Source: Thiosocius sp963753845 (GTDB lineage: Bacteria; Pseudomonadota; Gammaproteobacteria; Chromatiales; Chromatiaceae). From it: a DNA stretch of 64,000 nt. The stretch lies in the NCBI GenBank assembly GCA_963753845.1, contig CAVWEI010000006.1, forward strand, positions 248,001-312,000, given 5' to 3'. Shown one piece after another: positions 1 to 9,045 of this stretch (position 1 is its first letter; every line of letters starts with the position of its first letter). A model generated the notes under the pieces. It was not told where the DNA came from, did not search any database, and saw only the letters and a list, made by a program, of their open reading frames with translations. The position numbers were made by a program, and so were the translations under genes.

Positions 1-24
1 GAACTCGTTCGGCGGGCAGCATGA
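1..24 (+). CDS. 3' end of an upstream gene (partial, 7 codons)
   Basis: The window opens in frame with seven codons reading ELVRRAA and a TGA at 22-24, which overlaps the ATG at 21 of the next gene (ATGA). A four-base stop/start overlap is typical of translationally coupled genes, so a gene probably enters from the left. In related genomes the gene before DUF1365 and cfa is usually a FAD/NAD(P)-binding amine-oxidase-like protein. That identity is inferred from context only; seven residues cannot show it. Confidence 0.4.
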   Translation, partial: ELVRRAA

Positions 25-794
25 GGTCTTCATACGACATGGCCTGCGTCTACAGCGCCCAGGTGATGCACCAGCGATTCTTCGAGGCGAAGTATCGCTT
101 TCGTTACCGGATCTTCAGCGTGCTGCTCGACATCGACGCGCTGGAACAGGCGAGCGCGGCGACCCGGCTGTTTTCGCGCAATCGTTTCAATCTGTTGAGT
201 TTCCACGATTCAGACCACCTGCCGGCAGGACAGACCGATCTGCGCGCCTGGGCGGAAAAGGTGCTGGCCGGGGGCGGCATCGACGGCAGCCGGCTGAGGA
301 TTCACCTGCTGTGCTTCCCGCGTCTGCTCGGCTGGGTCTTCAACCCCCTCAGCCTCTGGTATTGCGAGACACCGGAGGGCCTCCCCGCGGCAGTGATCGC
401 GGAGGTGCGCAACACCTTCGGGGAGCGCCACTGCTATCTGCTCGAGCCGCAGGAGAAGGGGGGCGGTTGGCCGTTGCGTCAGCGGCACAGCAAGGATTTC
501 CATGTGTCGCCCTTTATCGGTATGCAGGCCGAATACGTCTTCCGGCTATCACGGCCCGGCCGGCGACTCGGGGTGTCCATCCGCGAATACGAGGGTGACC
601 AGCTGATGCTGATCGCCAGTCAGACCGGCGCACGCCGCCCGTTCACCGACCGTGAACTGCTGTATCAGGTACTGCGCGTCCCTTTGCAGACGTTCAAGGT
701 CCTGGCGGCTATCCATTGGCAGGCATTGAAGATCTGGGCGAAGGGCGCCCGGTTCCACAGCAAGCCTGCGCCACCGATTGAAGAGGTAACTTGA
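21..794 (+). CDS. DUF1365 family protein
   Basis: A 257-residue protein of the DUF1365 family, whose biochemical role is not established. Family hallmarks visible here are the N-terminal HRFF/YRFRYRIFSVLLDID block (about residues 17-39), FNPLSLWYC (about 110-118), the EVRNTFGERHCYLL segment (about 127-140) and KDFHVSPF (about 159-166). Length matches the usual 240-270 residues. The start at 21 overlaps the preceding stop (ATGA), and cfa follows one base after the stop, so the genes are almost certainly co-transcribed. DUF1365, cfa, DUF3833 and a chalcone-isomerase-like gene recur together in Proteobacteria, often under an ECF sigma factor that answers singlet oxygen or membrane stress. A role in lipid modification is therefore likely but inferred. 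Confidence 0.85.
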   Translation: MRSSYDMACVYSAQVMHQRFFEAKYRFRYRIFSVLLDIDALEQASAATRLFSRNRFNLLSFHDSDHLPAGQTDLRAWAEKVLAGGGIDGSRLRIHLLCFPRLLGWVFNPLSLWYCETPEGLPAAVIAEVRNTFGERHCYLLEPQEKGGGWPLRQRHSKDFHVSPFIGMQAEYVFRLSRPGRRLGVSIREYEGDQLMLIASQTGARRPFTDRELLYQVLRVPLQTFKVLAAIHWQALKIWAKGARFHSKPAPPIEEVT

Positions 795-795
795 A

Positions 796-2019
796 ATGAC
801 TTCTGAAACAGGTTCACTGGCGGTCGATCTGCCGGTCTTCGGACGCCTGCCCTGGTACCAGCGCCGTCTCGTCGAAAAGCTCATGAAGCTGCAGTTGGGC
901 TTCCTGCAGATCAGCCTGCCGGGCCAACCACCCTTTCGTATTCAGGGCGCGGCCCCGGGGCCCAGCGCCGATATCAGGTTCCGGCGCCCGGGCGCCGTGC
1001 TGCGGCGCCTGTTCTGGCGCGGCGACCTGGGTTTTGCCGAGGGCTACATGGCGGGAGAGTGGGATTCGGACGATCCGACGAAACTGCTGGAGCTGTTCTC
1101 CCTGAACCTCGACGCTTATGCGGAGACCGAGGCACGCCACAGCCTGGCGCGGGCCCTGGCGCGCTTGCGTCACCGCCTGAACCGCAATTCGCCCCGCGGC
1201 AGTCGGCGCAACATTGCCGCGCACTACGACCTCGGTAACGACTTTTACGCACAGTGGCTGGATTCGACCATGACCTACTCGGCAGCCCTGTTCGACCGCG
1301 GCGGCTCCCTCGACGAGGCCCAGCAGCGCAAGTACCAGCGGATGCTCGACTTGATCGACGCGAAGCCGGGTGAGCACATCCTCGAGATCGGCTGTGGCTG
1401 GGGTGGCTTCGCCGAGTACGCGGCCAGTCGCGGGATGCGTGTCACCGGGATCACCCTGTCACAGGAGCAGCTCTATTTCGCCCGGCGTCGCCTGGCCTCC
1501 GAGGGCCTGAGTGATCTGGCCGAGATCAAGCTTTGCGACTACCGCGATTTCGACCAGTGCGTGGACCATATCGTTTCGATCGAGATGTTCGAGGCGGTCG
1601 GCCAGGAGTACTGGCAGGGCTATTTTGCGACGCTCATGCGCTGTGTGCGCCCGGGTGGCCGCGTCGCGCTCCAGGTGATCACCATAGACGAGGCGCAATT
1701 CGACCAGTATGCGGAAAACCCGGGCGGGTTCATTCAAAGCTACATCTTTCCCGGCGGCATGCTGCCGACCAAGTCGCACCTCCAGCGACTCGCCGCTGAC
1801 GCGGGGCTGAAATGGCGTGTTATGGACGGCTTCGGGACCGATTACGCGGATACTCTGGCGGTCTGGCACCAACGCTTCAAGCGCTGTACCGGATGGCTGG
1901 AGGCCCATGGTTACGATCGGCGGTTTCGACGCATGTGGCGTTACTACCTCGCGTTCTGCGAGGCCGGGTTTCGCGCCCGCCGTATCGACGTGGTGCACTG
2001 CTTGATGGCCAGGGACTGA
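796..2019 (+). CDS. cfa: Cyclopropane-fatty-acyl-phospholipid synthase family protein
   Basis: A 407-residue S-adenosylmethionine-dependent enzyme of the CFA synthase family. Known members add a methylene group across the cis double bond of phospholipid acyl chains at the inner membrane. The SAM-binding loop LEIGCGWGG is at about 196-204. The upstream family motif YDLGNDFY is at about 144-151, followed by MTYSAALF. An internal SIEMFEAVG segment matches the family block that includes the bicarbonate-ligand region. The N-terminal ~120 residues form the family's extra lipid-binding domain. The ATG at 796 is preceded by GAGG at about 784. It lies between DUF1365 and a carrier gene in one transcript. 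Paralogues in such clusters may act on other unsaturated lipids, so the exact substrate is not certain. Confidence 0.92.
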   Translation: MTSETGSLAVDLPVFGRLPWYQRRLVEKLMKLQLGFLQISLPGQPPFRIQGAAPGPSADIRFRRPGAVLRRLFWRGDLGFAEGYMAGEWDSDDPTKLLELFSLNLDAYAETEARHSLARALARLRHRLNRNSPRGSRRNIAAHYDLGNDFYAQWLDSTMTYSAALFDRGGSLDEAQQRKYQRMLDLIDAKPGEHILEIGCGWGGFAEYAASRGMRVTGITLSQEQLYFARRRLASEGLSDLAEIKLCDYRDFDQCVDHIVSIEMFEAVGQEYWQGYFATLMRCVRPGGRVALQVITIDEAQFDQYAENPGGFIQSYIFPGGMLPTKSHLQRLAADAGLKWRVMDGFGTDYADTLAVWHQRFKRCTGWLEAHGYDRRFRRMWRYYLAFCEAGFRARRIDVVHCLMARD

Positions 2020-2026
2020 CACGCCG

Positions 2027-3364
2027 ATGGCTGCCCCGATGCCTTCGTTGATGGTCTATGCGATGCCAGCCTTGCCGCTGGCGTTCCTCGGCCTGCCCTT
2101 GTACGTGTACCTGCCGGCGCACTATGCGGGGCTGCCAGGGCTGGGACTGGCAGCCGTGGGAGTAGTCTTGCTGGTAGCGCGGCTGCTCGATCTGGTCACG
2201 GACCCCTTGGTCGGTCTGCTCACCGACCGCAGCCGGTCGCTCCTGCGTCCGCAATGGCTGATGACGCTCGGCGGACTGCTGATGCTCGCCGGGGCATGGT
2301 GGCTGTTTCGACCCGCGCCGGATGCCGGGCCCCTGTTTCTGCTGACCACGCTTAGCGTCACCTACCTCGGCTGGACCCTTCTGGCGATCCCCTACTACGC
2401 CCTGGGTGCCGACCTGGGCGAGCGGGGCAACGGGCAGACCGCGGTGGCGGCCTGGCGCGAGGCGGGCATGATCGTCGGCACACTCGCGGCGCTCATCCTG
2501 CCGGCGGTGATGACTGGTTACGGTTCCCTGGAACTCAGCGCGCTGGCCCTGCTCTGGCTGGTGCCGCCGGCGTTGCTTGCAGGCTGGTTCGTGCAGGCCG
2601 GCGGTGCTGTGCCGGGCGCCGGAACGTCCGGCGGAATTGCCCGGATGTGGCGCGAGACCAGCAAGGCCTCGCGCCAGGTCCTCGGTATCCATTTGCTCAA
2701 CACCATGGCGGGCGGGACCGCGGCGACCCTTTTCGTGCTCTACGCGCGCGACGTCATTGGCCTCGACGAGGGCACCAGCGGGGTCCTTCTGCTGGTCTAT
2801 TTCGTCGCGGGTCTGCTGGCGCTGCCGCTTTGGGTCGCCTACGCACGGCGAGCCGGTCGCGCGCGTACCTGGCGCCTGGCGATGCTGGTCGCGGCCCTGG
2901 GTTTTCTGCCGGCGGCCTTTCTCGGGTCTGGCGATCTGGTCGGTTTCGTGGCGGTCTGCGTATTGACGGGGGCCACCCTGGGGGCAGACATCGCGATGCC
3001 AGCTTCCCTCCAGGCGCAGCTGGTGGTATCCGAATCCAAGGCCATGTCAAAACCTCGCGGCGGCGCCCTGTTCGGTCTTTGGGGTATGGCGGGCAAGCTG
3101 GCACTGGCGCTGGCCGCCGGGGTCGCACTACCCCTGCTGGCCTTGTTGACGCACCCATCCGGGGGGCTGCAGCAGGCCGAGGTTATCCCCTGGCTGTATG
3201 CCGGCTTGCCGGTGCTCATCAAACTGCTGGCCGTCCTGGCCCTGCAGCGTTCCCAACTCATTCGGTCTGCGGCACCGGCTGCCACTGCAATCGTGGAGAA
3301 ATTCGATGACTTTGAAGACCTGGCTCCTGCTGATCCTGTTTCTAGTGCCTCTCGGAGGCTGTAG
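2027..3364 (+). CDS. MFS transporter, GPH sugar/cation symporter-like
   Basis: A 445-residue polytopic membrane protein with about twelve hydrophobic segments. The first cytoplasmic loop reads VTDPLVGLLTDRSRS, which resembles the DP.xG..sDR loop of glycoside-pentoside-hexuronide:cation symporters of the major facilitator superfamily. The substrate cannot be predicted. The start is seven bases after the cfa stop, and the last 59 bases overlap the DUF3833 gene in another frame, so the cluster is tightly packed. In many relatives a small DUF2878 membrane protein occupies this place, so the carrier may stand in for it. The C-terminal ~35 residues are hydrophilic and acidic. Confidence 0.8.
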   Translation: MAAPMPSLMVYAMPALPLAFLGLPLYVYLPAHYAGLPGLGLAAVGVVLLVARLLDLVTDPLVGLLTDRSRSLLRPQWLMTLGGLLMLAGAWWLFRPAPDAGPLFLLTTLSVTYLGWTLLAIPYYALGADLGERGNGQTAVAAWREAGMIVGTLAALILPAVMTGYGSLELSALALLWLVPPALLAGWFVQAGGAVPGAGTSGGIARMWRETSKASRQVLGIHLLNTMAGGTAATLFVLYARDVIGLDEGTSGVLLLVYFVAGLLALPLWVAYARRAGRARTWRLAMLVAALGFLPAAFLGSGDLVGFVAVCVLTGATLGADIAMPASLQAQLVVSESKAMSKPRGGALFGLWGMAGKLALALAAGVALPLLALLTHPSGGLQQAEVIPWLYAGLPVLIKLLAVLALQRSQLIRSAAPAATAIVEKFDDFEDLAPADPVSSASRRL

Positions 3365-3848
3365 CGTGATGCAGCCGAAAGACTTTGACGGTACCCTGCC
3401 ACACTTCGATCTGTTCGCCTATTTCGAAGGTGAGACACGCGCCTGGGGCATCTTTCAGGACCGCTCCGGCAATCTGAAGCGTCAGTTCACCGTGGACATC
3501 CGGGGCGAGGTCGAGGGCGAGGAACTGACCCTTACCGAGGACTTCGCATATGCGGATGGCGAGGTCCAGCAGCGTATCTGGCGCATAAGGCGTCTCGATG
3601 CGCATCGGTACGAGGGCCGCGCGGACGACGTGGTTGGCACCGCGACCGGACTGGCCTACGGGAATGCGCTGAACTGGCGCTATACCCTGCGACTGCCTTT
3701 CCGGGGAAGCGAACTCGAAGTGAAGTTCGATGACTGGATGTTCTTGCAAGGCGACGACGTGCTGGTCAACCGCGCCACGGTCAGCAAGTTTGGGTTCACG
3801 GTGGGCGAGGTGACCCTGTTCTTCACCAGGGGGGGGCACTCATCATGA
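3306..3848 (+). CDS. DUF3833 family lipoprotein
   Basis: A 180-residue predicted lipoprotein. The start is ATG 3306: it gives a classical signal peptide (MTLKTW, hydrophobic core, lipobox LGGC) with Cys about residue 19, and GGAG lies about 9 bases upstream. The longer open frame upstream is only antisense-like coding of the MFS tail. The mature part (DFDGTL, ETRAWGIFQDRSGNLKRQF, and DDWMFLQGDDVLVNRATVSKFG in two parts) matches DUF3833, a family of unknown function found beside cfa and DUF1365. It probably sits at the periplasmic face of the outer membrane. It overlaps the MFS gene by 59 bases, and its TGA overlaps the next ATG (ATGA at 3845). Confidence 0.85.
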   Translation: MTLKTWLLLILFLVPLGGCSVMQPKDFDGTLPHFDLFAYFEGETRAWGIFQDRSGNLKRQFTVDIRGEVEGEELTLTEDFAYADGEVQQRIWRIRRLDAHRYEGRADDVVGTATGLAYGNALNWRYTLRLPFRGSELEVKFDDWMFLQGDDVLVNRATVSKFGFTVGEVTLFFTRGGHSS

Positions 3849-4355
3849 GGGGGTTGCTTTTCAGTCTGCTGTTCGCGTTGCTTTTGCCGGCGTCGGTCCG
3901 CCGATAAACTGTCGATCGAAGGGCGGGAGCTCGAGCTCAAAGCCCAGGCACGCGCCTGTTATCTCGGTTTCGTCAAACTGTACGACGCAGACTATTTCCG
4001 TGGGCCGGCCGAAGGCGGGTCGGCGACACGTTGCGTACGGGTCTCTTACCTGCGCGATTTTTCGGCAAGCGAGCTGGACGAGGCGACACGCAAAGTCTAT
4101 AGCGATCTCCATGGTGACGCGGTCGCGGACCGTCACCGGGCCTGGCTGGAACGGATAGGCCTGGCCTACCGTGCCGTGCGACCCGGCGACCGCTACCTGT
4201 ATTGTGTGGATGCCGCCGGGGCAGGGGCGCTGATCCGCGACGGCGCCCCCGTTCTGTCGATCTCCTCGGATGACTTCGCGCAGCGGTTTCTGCAGATCTG
4301 GGTGCGATCCGAGGATGCGGACCAGGCACCTGAATGGAGCTTCGGCCGCTGTTGA
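3845..4355 (+). pseudogene. Chalcone-isomerase-like protein, broken by a +1 frameshift
   Basis: ATG 3845 opens a signal peptide (MRGLLFSLLFALLLPASV) that stops at TAA 3905-3907. From GAT 3903, one base out of frame, an open frame without its own start runs to TGA 4353-4355. It reads DKLSIEGREL, YLGFVKLYDADYFRG, RVSYLRDFSASELDEAT, VDAAGAGALIRDG, FAQRFLQIW: the bacterial chalcone-isomerase-like domain (PF16036 type) of about 150 residues, a family of unknown activity despite its name. Signal and body join naturally if one base is skipped near 3893-3902. This is either a real recent mutation or a sequencing error; the rest of the domain shows no further damage. It is the usual last gene of this cluster. 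Confidence 0.8.
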
Positions 4356-4391
4356 CAGGGCCTTCCAGATATGCCTGGCTCAGGGCGGTCG

Positions 4392-5501
4392 CTACCCCGC
4401 CTGCATCGGGAAGCCGGCCCTCGGGCCTATGTCATCCTGGTCCCTCTGGAACAGCGGTCTCGATTGCATGTAGACGGTGACCAGCCGGGCCAGCGACTCG
4501 AGTGCGTGCCAGTGGATGCGCTCCCAGCCATGCGAGGCATCGATTCCGAAGGTCGCCAGGGCGGTACGCAGGTCGGCACCGGCCTCGACCGCCGCGGCGC
4601 TGTCGGACCGGTAATAGCGGAATATGTCCCGCTGATACGGGATCTGGAATTCCTGGCACAGCTGGATCATGTGATGCGTCAGGTGATAGTCGAAAGGCCC
4701 GCTCATGTCGGCCATGCACAGGGTCACCCCGAACTCGCTGGAGTTCTGGCCGGGCGCGGTGGTGCCGTTGTCCAGCGTAAGCATCTCCGAGACATCTCCG
4801 TGCAAAACAGCAGAGGCGCCCGAGCCCACCTCCTCCGAGATGGTGAACAGCGGGTGGCAGTCGATGGGTAGCTCCACCTTATTGTCGACGATCGCCTTGA
4901 TTGCGCCCATCAGTACCGCGGCACCAGCCTTGTCATCCAGGTGACGCGAGACGATATAGCCGTTTTCCATCACCTCGGGCTGGGGGTCCACGGAGATGAA
5001 GTCCCCCACGTGCACACCCAGGCGCATCAGGTCCTGTTGCGAATAGCATTCTTCGTCGATGCGCAGTTCGAGGTTCTGCCAGTTAGAGGGTTGCTTGTCG
5101 ATCTCATCGGCAAAGGTATGCCCGGAGGCCTTGAGCGGAAGGATGGTGCCGCGATGGGAGCTCAGGTCGGTAAACAGGGTGACCCTGGCACCTTCGGCAA
5201 AGCGCGCATTCCAGTGCCCGATCGCCACCAGTTCGGTACGGCCGTTGGGCTTGAGCCCCTTGACCATGGCGCCCAGTGTATCGATATGGGCCACCACGGC
5301 CCGGTCGGGGCTGCTGCGCTCGCCCTTGAGGGTGGCGCGGATCGCGCCGCGCCGGGTCAGCTCGACGGGTACCCCGAGCTTGTCCAGCTCGTCCGCGATC
5401 AGGTGCACGGCGCGATCCGTGTAGCCGCTGGGGCTGGGGGTGTTCAGGAGCCGGAAGAGTATGTCCTGGGTATAGGTCTGGTCGATGGGTAGTCGCTTCA
5501 T
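4392..5501 (-). CDS. M42 family metallopeptidase of the NAGGN osmolyte system
   Basis: A 369-residue dinuclear-metal aminopeptidase-like protein of family M42. Metal-site motifs: AHIDTLGAMVKG (His72, Asp74), RHLDDKAGAAVL (the bridging Asp region, about 190) and SEEVGSGAS (the Glu-Glu base and ligand, about 226-234). The N-terminal LLNTPSPSGYT block is typical of the family. Members encoded with the NAGGN synthetase and amidotransferase form a distinct subfamily thought to process or turn over the dipeptide osmolyte; that role is inferred from genome context. The gene starts 23 bases after the synthetase stop and is the last of the operon. It converges on the chalcone-isomerase-like gene with only 36 bases between. 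Confidence 0.88.
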   Translation of the reverse strand: MKRLPIDQTYTQDILFRLLNTPSPSGYTDRAVHLIADELDKLGVPVELTRRGAIRATLKGERSSPDRAVVAHIDTLGAMVKGLKPNGRTELVAIGHWNARFAEGARVTLFTDLSSHRGTILPLKASGHTFADEIDKQPSNWQNLELRIDEECYSQQDLMRLGVHVGDFISVDPQPEVMENGYIVSRHLDDKAGAAVLMGAIKAIVDNKVELPIDCHPLFTISEEVGSGASAVLHGDVSEMLTLDNGTTAPGQNSSEFGVTLCMADMSGPFDYHLTHHMIQLCQEFQIPYQRDIFRYYRSDSAAAVEAGADLRTALATFGIDASHGWERIHWHALESLARLVTVYMQSRPLFQRDQDDIGPRAGFPMQAG

Positions 5502-5524
5502 AGTGGGGGTCGGGTCAGCCAGGT

Positions 5525-7264
5525 TTAGAGGGTGGCGGTACTTGGGAATAGCAGGTCGATGAACCGTTCGGCGGTCGGCTGGGGTTCGTGGTTGGCCAGG
5601 CCCGGCCGCTCGTTGGCCTCGATGATGACATAGTCCTCGGCCTTGGGGTCCGGCACGATCAAGTCCAGTCCGGTTACCGGAATGTCGATGGCCGCCGCGG
5701 CCTCGACCGCGGCCTGGCGCAGTGTTGGATGCAGCTTCTCGGTTACGTCGTGCAGGGTGCCGCCGGTATGCAGATTTGCAGTCTTGCGCACGGTAAGGTC
5801 CTGCGCATAAGGGAGGATCTCGTCCATGTCATAGCCGGCGTCTTTGACGCAGCGCAGAGTCTCTCTGTCGAGAGGGATCCGACTCTCACCATCCGTCGCG
5901 GCCTCGCGCCGGCGGCTTTGTTTCTCGATCAATTCGCGCACCGTGTTCCTGCCGGTGCCCTTGATATACGGTGGTTTACGCACGGCCGCGGCCACCACAT
6001 CGCTGCCGATGACGACGATCCGCAGATCGAAACCGCTTGCATATTCCTCGAGCAGAATCGTCTCGCTGTGCTGTCGGGCTTCTTCGATCGCCTGCGCGAG
6101 GTCCTCCGGGGTGCGGACATCGACGCTGATGCCCGCGCCCTGCTCACCACGGGCCGGCTTGACCACGACAGCACCGTGCCGGCTCAGAAACTCCACCGCC
6201 TGTGCGAGGTCCCGGACCTCGATCTGGTCCGGGACCCGCAGGCCCGCCTTGCGCAGTATGCGGTGTGTCACCGCCTTGTCGTCGCAGCGGCTCATGGCGA
6301 TCGAGGTCGTCAGCTCGCTGAGCGACTCGCGGCAGGTGACGGTCCGGCCACCCAGGGAGAGTTCGAAGAACCCGGCATCGGCATCCAGTACATTGACGCC
6401 GATGCCGCGTCTTTGTGCCTCACGTGTGATGATCTTCGCATAGGGGTTCAGGGCCTCTTCGGGCTGGCTGCCGATAAACAGGGGCTCATTGAACGGGTTC
6501 TTGTTCTTTACCGAAAATGTGTGGATACGCTCAAACTTCAGGTGTTCGTAAAGCCGGATGGCCTCGCGATTGTCGTGCATCACCGAAAGGTCGAGATAGC
6601 TGCGTCCACGCGCGATGAAGTATTCGGCCATATGCCGGACCAGTGCCTGGCCGATACCGGGCAGCCTGGCCTGCGGGTCCACCGCCAGGGCCCAGAGACT
6701 GGCACCCTGCTCGGGATCACCGAAGGCCTCGACATGGTCGACCCCGGTGGCCGCGCCTAGGATCTCGCCGCTGTGGGTGTCGGCCGCCACGAAGATCTGT
6801 ATGGCACGCGAGGCCCGTTCGTCCCACATGAACTCGATCGGCGGCGGTATCATGTTGCGCGACAGGTAAACGCGGTGCACCGCCTCGGCGTCCCCGCGTC
6901 GGTTCAGCAGCCTAACCGTGTAGCCACGCGGCCTGAGCGGCGAGACCTTGTAGCGGTCGAGCCAGAGTCGAAAGGTATGCGAGGGGTCGAGAAATAGCTG
7001 CTGCGGTTCCAGCGCCAGCAGCACATGCGGGTCTTTGACGTAAAAGGCGATGTCGCGTCTGCCGGCCGATTCGGCCAGCAGGGCGTCGGCCAATTCACGA
7101 TTGTCCTGAAAGGTATGGGCAAAGATCAGGCGTCCCCAACCACAATCGACAACTGAGTTCTCCGCGGCGGTTTCATCAGTGCCGGCCCCGGTCGATTCGG
7201 CGCCCGCAACGCTCGGCGCGCGGTGGCGTGCAAGTCGCGTGCGGTAGCTTTCTTCTTTGCTCAT
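5525..7264 (-). CDS. ngg: N-acetylglutaminylglutamine synthetase (GNAT + ATP-grasp)
   Basis: A 579-residue two-domain enzyme that makes N-acetylglutaminylglutamine, precursor of the osmolyte NAGGN, known from Sinorhizobium and Pseudomonas. The N-terminal part (about 90-270) is a GNAT acetyltransferase; LWALAVDPQARLPGIGQALV carries the acetyl-CoA loop. The C-terminal part (about 290-575) is an ATP-grasp ligase: GAVVVKPARGEQGAGI, ETILLEEYASGFDLRIVV and, near the end, DLIVPDPKAEDYVIIEANERPG in several blocks. The start is ATG 7264: the open frame extends 19 codons upstream but that would overlap the amidotransferase gene, whose stop is 9 bases upstream. Middle gene of asn-ngg-M42, on one transcript. 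Confidence 0.92.
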   Translation of the reverse strand: MSKEESYRTRLARHRAPSVAGAESTGAGTDETAAENSVVDCGWGRLIFAHTFQDNRELADALLAESAGRRDIAFYVKDPHVLLALEPQQLFLDPSHTFRLWLDRYKVSPLRPRGYTVRLLNRRGDAEAVHRVYLSRNMIPPPIEFMWDERASRAIQIFVAADTHSGEILGAATGVDHVEAFGDPEQGASLWALAVDPQARLPGIGQALVRHMAEYFIARGRSYLDLSVMHDNREAIRLYEHLKFERIHTFSVKNKNPFNEPLFIGSQPEEALNPYAKIITREAQRRGIGVNVLDADAGFFELSLGGRTVTCRESLSELTTSIAMSRCDDKAVTHRILRKAGLRVPDQIEVRDLAQAVEFLSRHGAVVVKPARGEQGAGISVDVRTPEDLAQAIEEARQHSETILLEEYASGFDLRIVVIGSDVVAAAVRKPPYIKGTGRNTVRELIEKQSRRREAATDGESRIPLDRETLRCVKDAGYDMDEILPYAQDLTVRKTANLHTGGTLHDVTEKLHPTLRQAAVEAAAAIDIPVTGLDLIVPDPKAEDYVIIEANERPGLANHEPQPTAERFIDLLFPSTATL

Positions 7265-7272
7265 GGCGGTGT

Positions 7273-9045
7273 TCAGATTCCGTGCTGCTGGAACCACAAC
7301 TCGAGCAGGGCGATCTGCCATACCTTGGAGCCGCGCAATGGAGTGATGTGTTTCTTCGGGTCTTTCATCAGCATCGCCAGGTAATCATCGCGGAACAGCC
7401 CGCGTTGGCGGGCGGCGGGCTGCGCCAGGGCCGCCTCGACGTAACCCAGGTATTCTCCCTCGAGGTACTTGAGCGCGGGGACCGGGAAGTAGCCCTTGGG
7501 CCGGTCGATGACCTCGCTCGGGATCACCGAACGCGCTGCCTCCTTGACAACCCCCTTACCGCCTCCAGCGATCTTGAATTCGGCCGGAATCCGTGCCGCC
7601 AGCTCGACCAGTTCGTGATCCAGGAAGGGCACGCGGGCCTCGAGCCCCCACGCCATGGTCATGTTGTCGACCCGCTTGACCGGGTCGTCGACCAGCATGA
7701 TCTGGGTGTCCACGCGCAGCGCCTTGTCGATCGCGCGCTGCGCCCCCGGTTGGCCGAAATGGTGAGAGATGAACGCAAGGCTGCAGTCCTCGCCGGCAAA
7801 ACGTGGATGCACCGCCTGGGTGAACTCGGCATGGTCGCGGTCGAAAAAGACGCGGGCATAATCGTTGACCGGATCATCACTTTCGGCCAGCGGCGGATAC
7901 CAGTGGTACCCGGCGAAGACCTCGTCCGCCCCTTGGCCACTCTGTACCACCTTCACATGCTTTGAGACGCGCTCGGACAGCAGGTAGAAACCGATCACAT
8001 CATGGCTGACCATGGGCTCACTCATCGCCCGGATACAGTCGTTCAGCGCAGGCAGCAGACGGCTCGAGTCGACCCGGATCTGATGATGCTCGGTCGCGAA
8101 GTGCCGCGCGATGATGTCGGAATACTGGAATTCGTCGCCGGCCTCGTCGTCGACGGATTCGAAACCGACCGAAAATGTGTTGAGGCCGCGCTGCCCCTGC
8201 TCCGCCAACAGACCCACGATCAGGCTCGAATCCAGCCCGCCTGAGAGCAGTACCCCGACTGGAACGTCGGACACGAGACGACGTTCGACCGCCTTGCGCA
8301 ACGCATTCAGCGTGACCTCCTGCCAGTCCTCGTAATTCATCTCGCGCTCGTCCGCTCGCGCTCCGTAGTGCAATCGCCAGTAACAGTGGTCACGGCTACG
8401 CCCGTCGGCATCGATTACCCGGACCGTCGCCGGTGGCAACTTGCGGACCCCTTTGAGAATCGTATGCGGTGCCGGAACCACCGCGTGGAAGCTCATGTAA
8501 TGGTGCAGCGCGACCGGGTCGATATCGGTGTCGATCGAGCCTGACTTAAGCAACGCGGGCAAGGTCGAGGCGAATCGCAGGCCATTGGGAAGTTCGCTGT
8601 AATACAGCGGCTTGATGCCCAGTCGGTCCCTGGCCAGTACCAGACGGCCGGAGTCGCGCTCCCAGATGGCAAACGCAAACATGCCGTGGAATCGGTCCAC
8701 GCATTCGATGCCCCAGGCCGCATAGGCTTTTAGGATGACCTCTGTATCGCCCTCGGAAAAGAACCGGTAACCCAGCCCCTGAAGCTGCACCCGCAGATCG
8801 CGAAAATTGTAGATGCAGCCGTTGAATACGATGCCCAGTCCCAGTTCGCTGTCGATCATGGGCTGTTGCGCATGCTCGGTCAGGTCGAGGATTTTCAGGC
8901 GCTGGTGGCCGACGGCCAGAGGGCCCGACTGAAAGACGCCGCTGCCGTCGGGTCCGCGCGGGAACATGATGCGGTTCATTCGCGTCACAGACTCCATCGA
9001 GGGCTGGCTGCCATCGAAGCGAATTTCACCGCAGATACCGCACAT
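7273..9045 (-). CDS. N-acetylglutaminylglutamine amidotransferase (asparagine synthetase-like)
   Basis: A 590-residue asparagine-synthetase-B-like enzyme. Met-Cys-Gly at the N-terminus puts the glutaminase nucleophile at Cys2. The glutaminase domain spans about 2-200 (GPDGSG, FNGCIYN, HGMFAFAIW). The ATP-pyrophosphatase loop LLSGGLDSSL is at about 266-275. In the NAGGN pathway this protein amidates the C-terminal carboxyl of the acetyl-dipeptide to give N-acetylglutaminylglutamine amide. It is first in the operon with ngg and the M42 peptidase, and the arrangement separates it from housekeeping asparagine synthetase. The promoter must lie in the 9046-9465 gap; osmotic induction is known for such operons elsewhere, but I could not see a specific site. 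Confidence 0.92.
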   Translation of the reverse strand: MCGICGEIRFDGSQPSMESVTRMNRIMFPRGPDGSGVFQSGPLAVGHQRLKILDLTEHAQQPMIDSELGLGIVFNGCIYNFRDLRVQLQGLGYRFFSEGDTEVILKAYAAWGIECVDRFHGMFAFAIWERDSGRLVLARDRLGIKPLYYSELPNGLRFASTLPALLKSGSIDTDIDPVALHHYMSFHAVVPAPHTILKGVRKLPPATVRVIDADGRSRDHCYWRLHYGARADEREMNYEDWQEVTLNALRKAVERRLVSDVPVGVLLSGGLDSSLIVGLLAEQGQRGLNTFSVGFESVDDEAGDEFQYSDIIARHFATEHHQIRVDSSRLLPALNDCIRAMSEPMVSHDVIGFYLLSERVSKHVKVVQSGQGADEVFAGYHWYPPLAESDDPVNDYARVFFDRDHAEFTQAVHPRFAGEDCSLAFISHHFGQPGAQRAIDKALRVDTQIMLVDDPVKRVDNMTMAWGLEARVPFLDHELVELAARIPAEFKIAGGGKGVVKEAARSVIPSEVIDRPKGYFPVPALKYLEGEYLGYVEAALAQPAARQRGLFRDDYLAMLMKDPKKHITPLRGSKVWQIALLELWFQQHGI

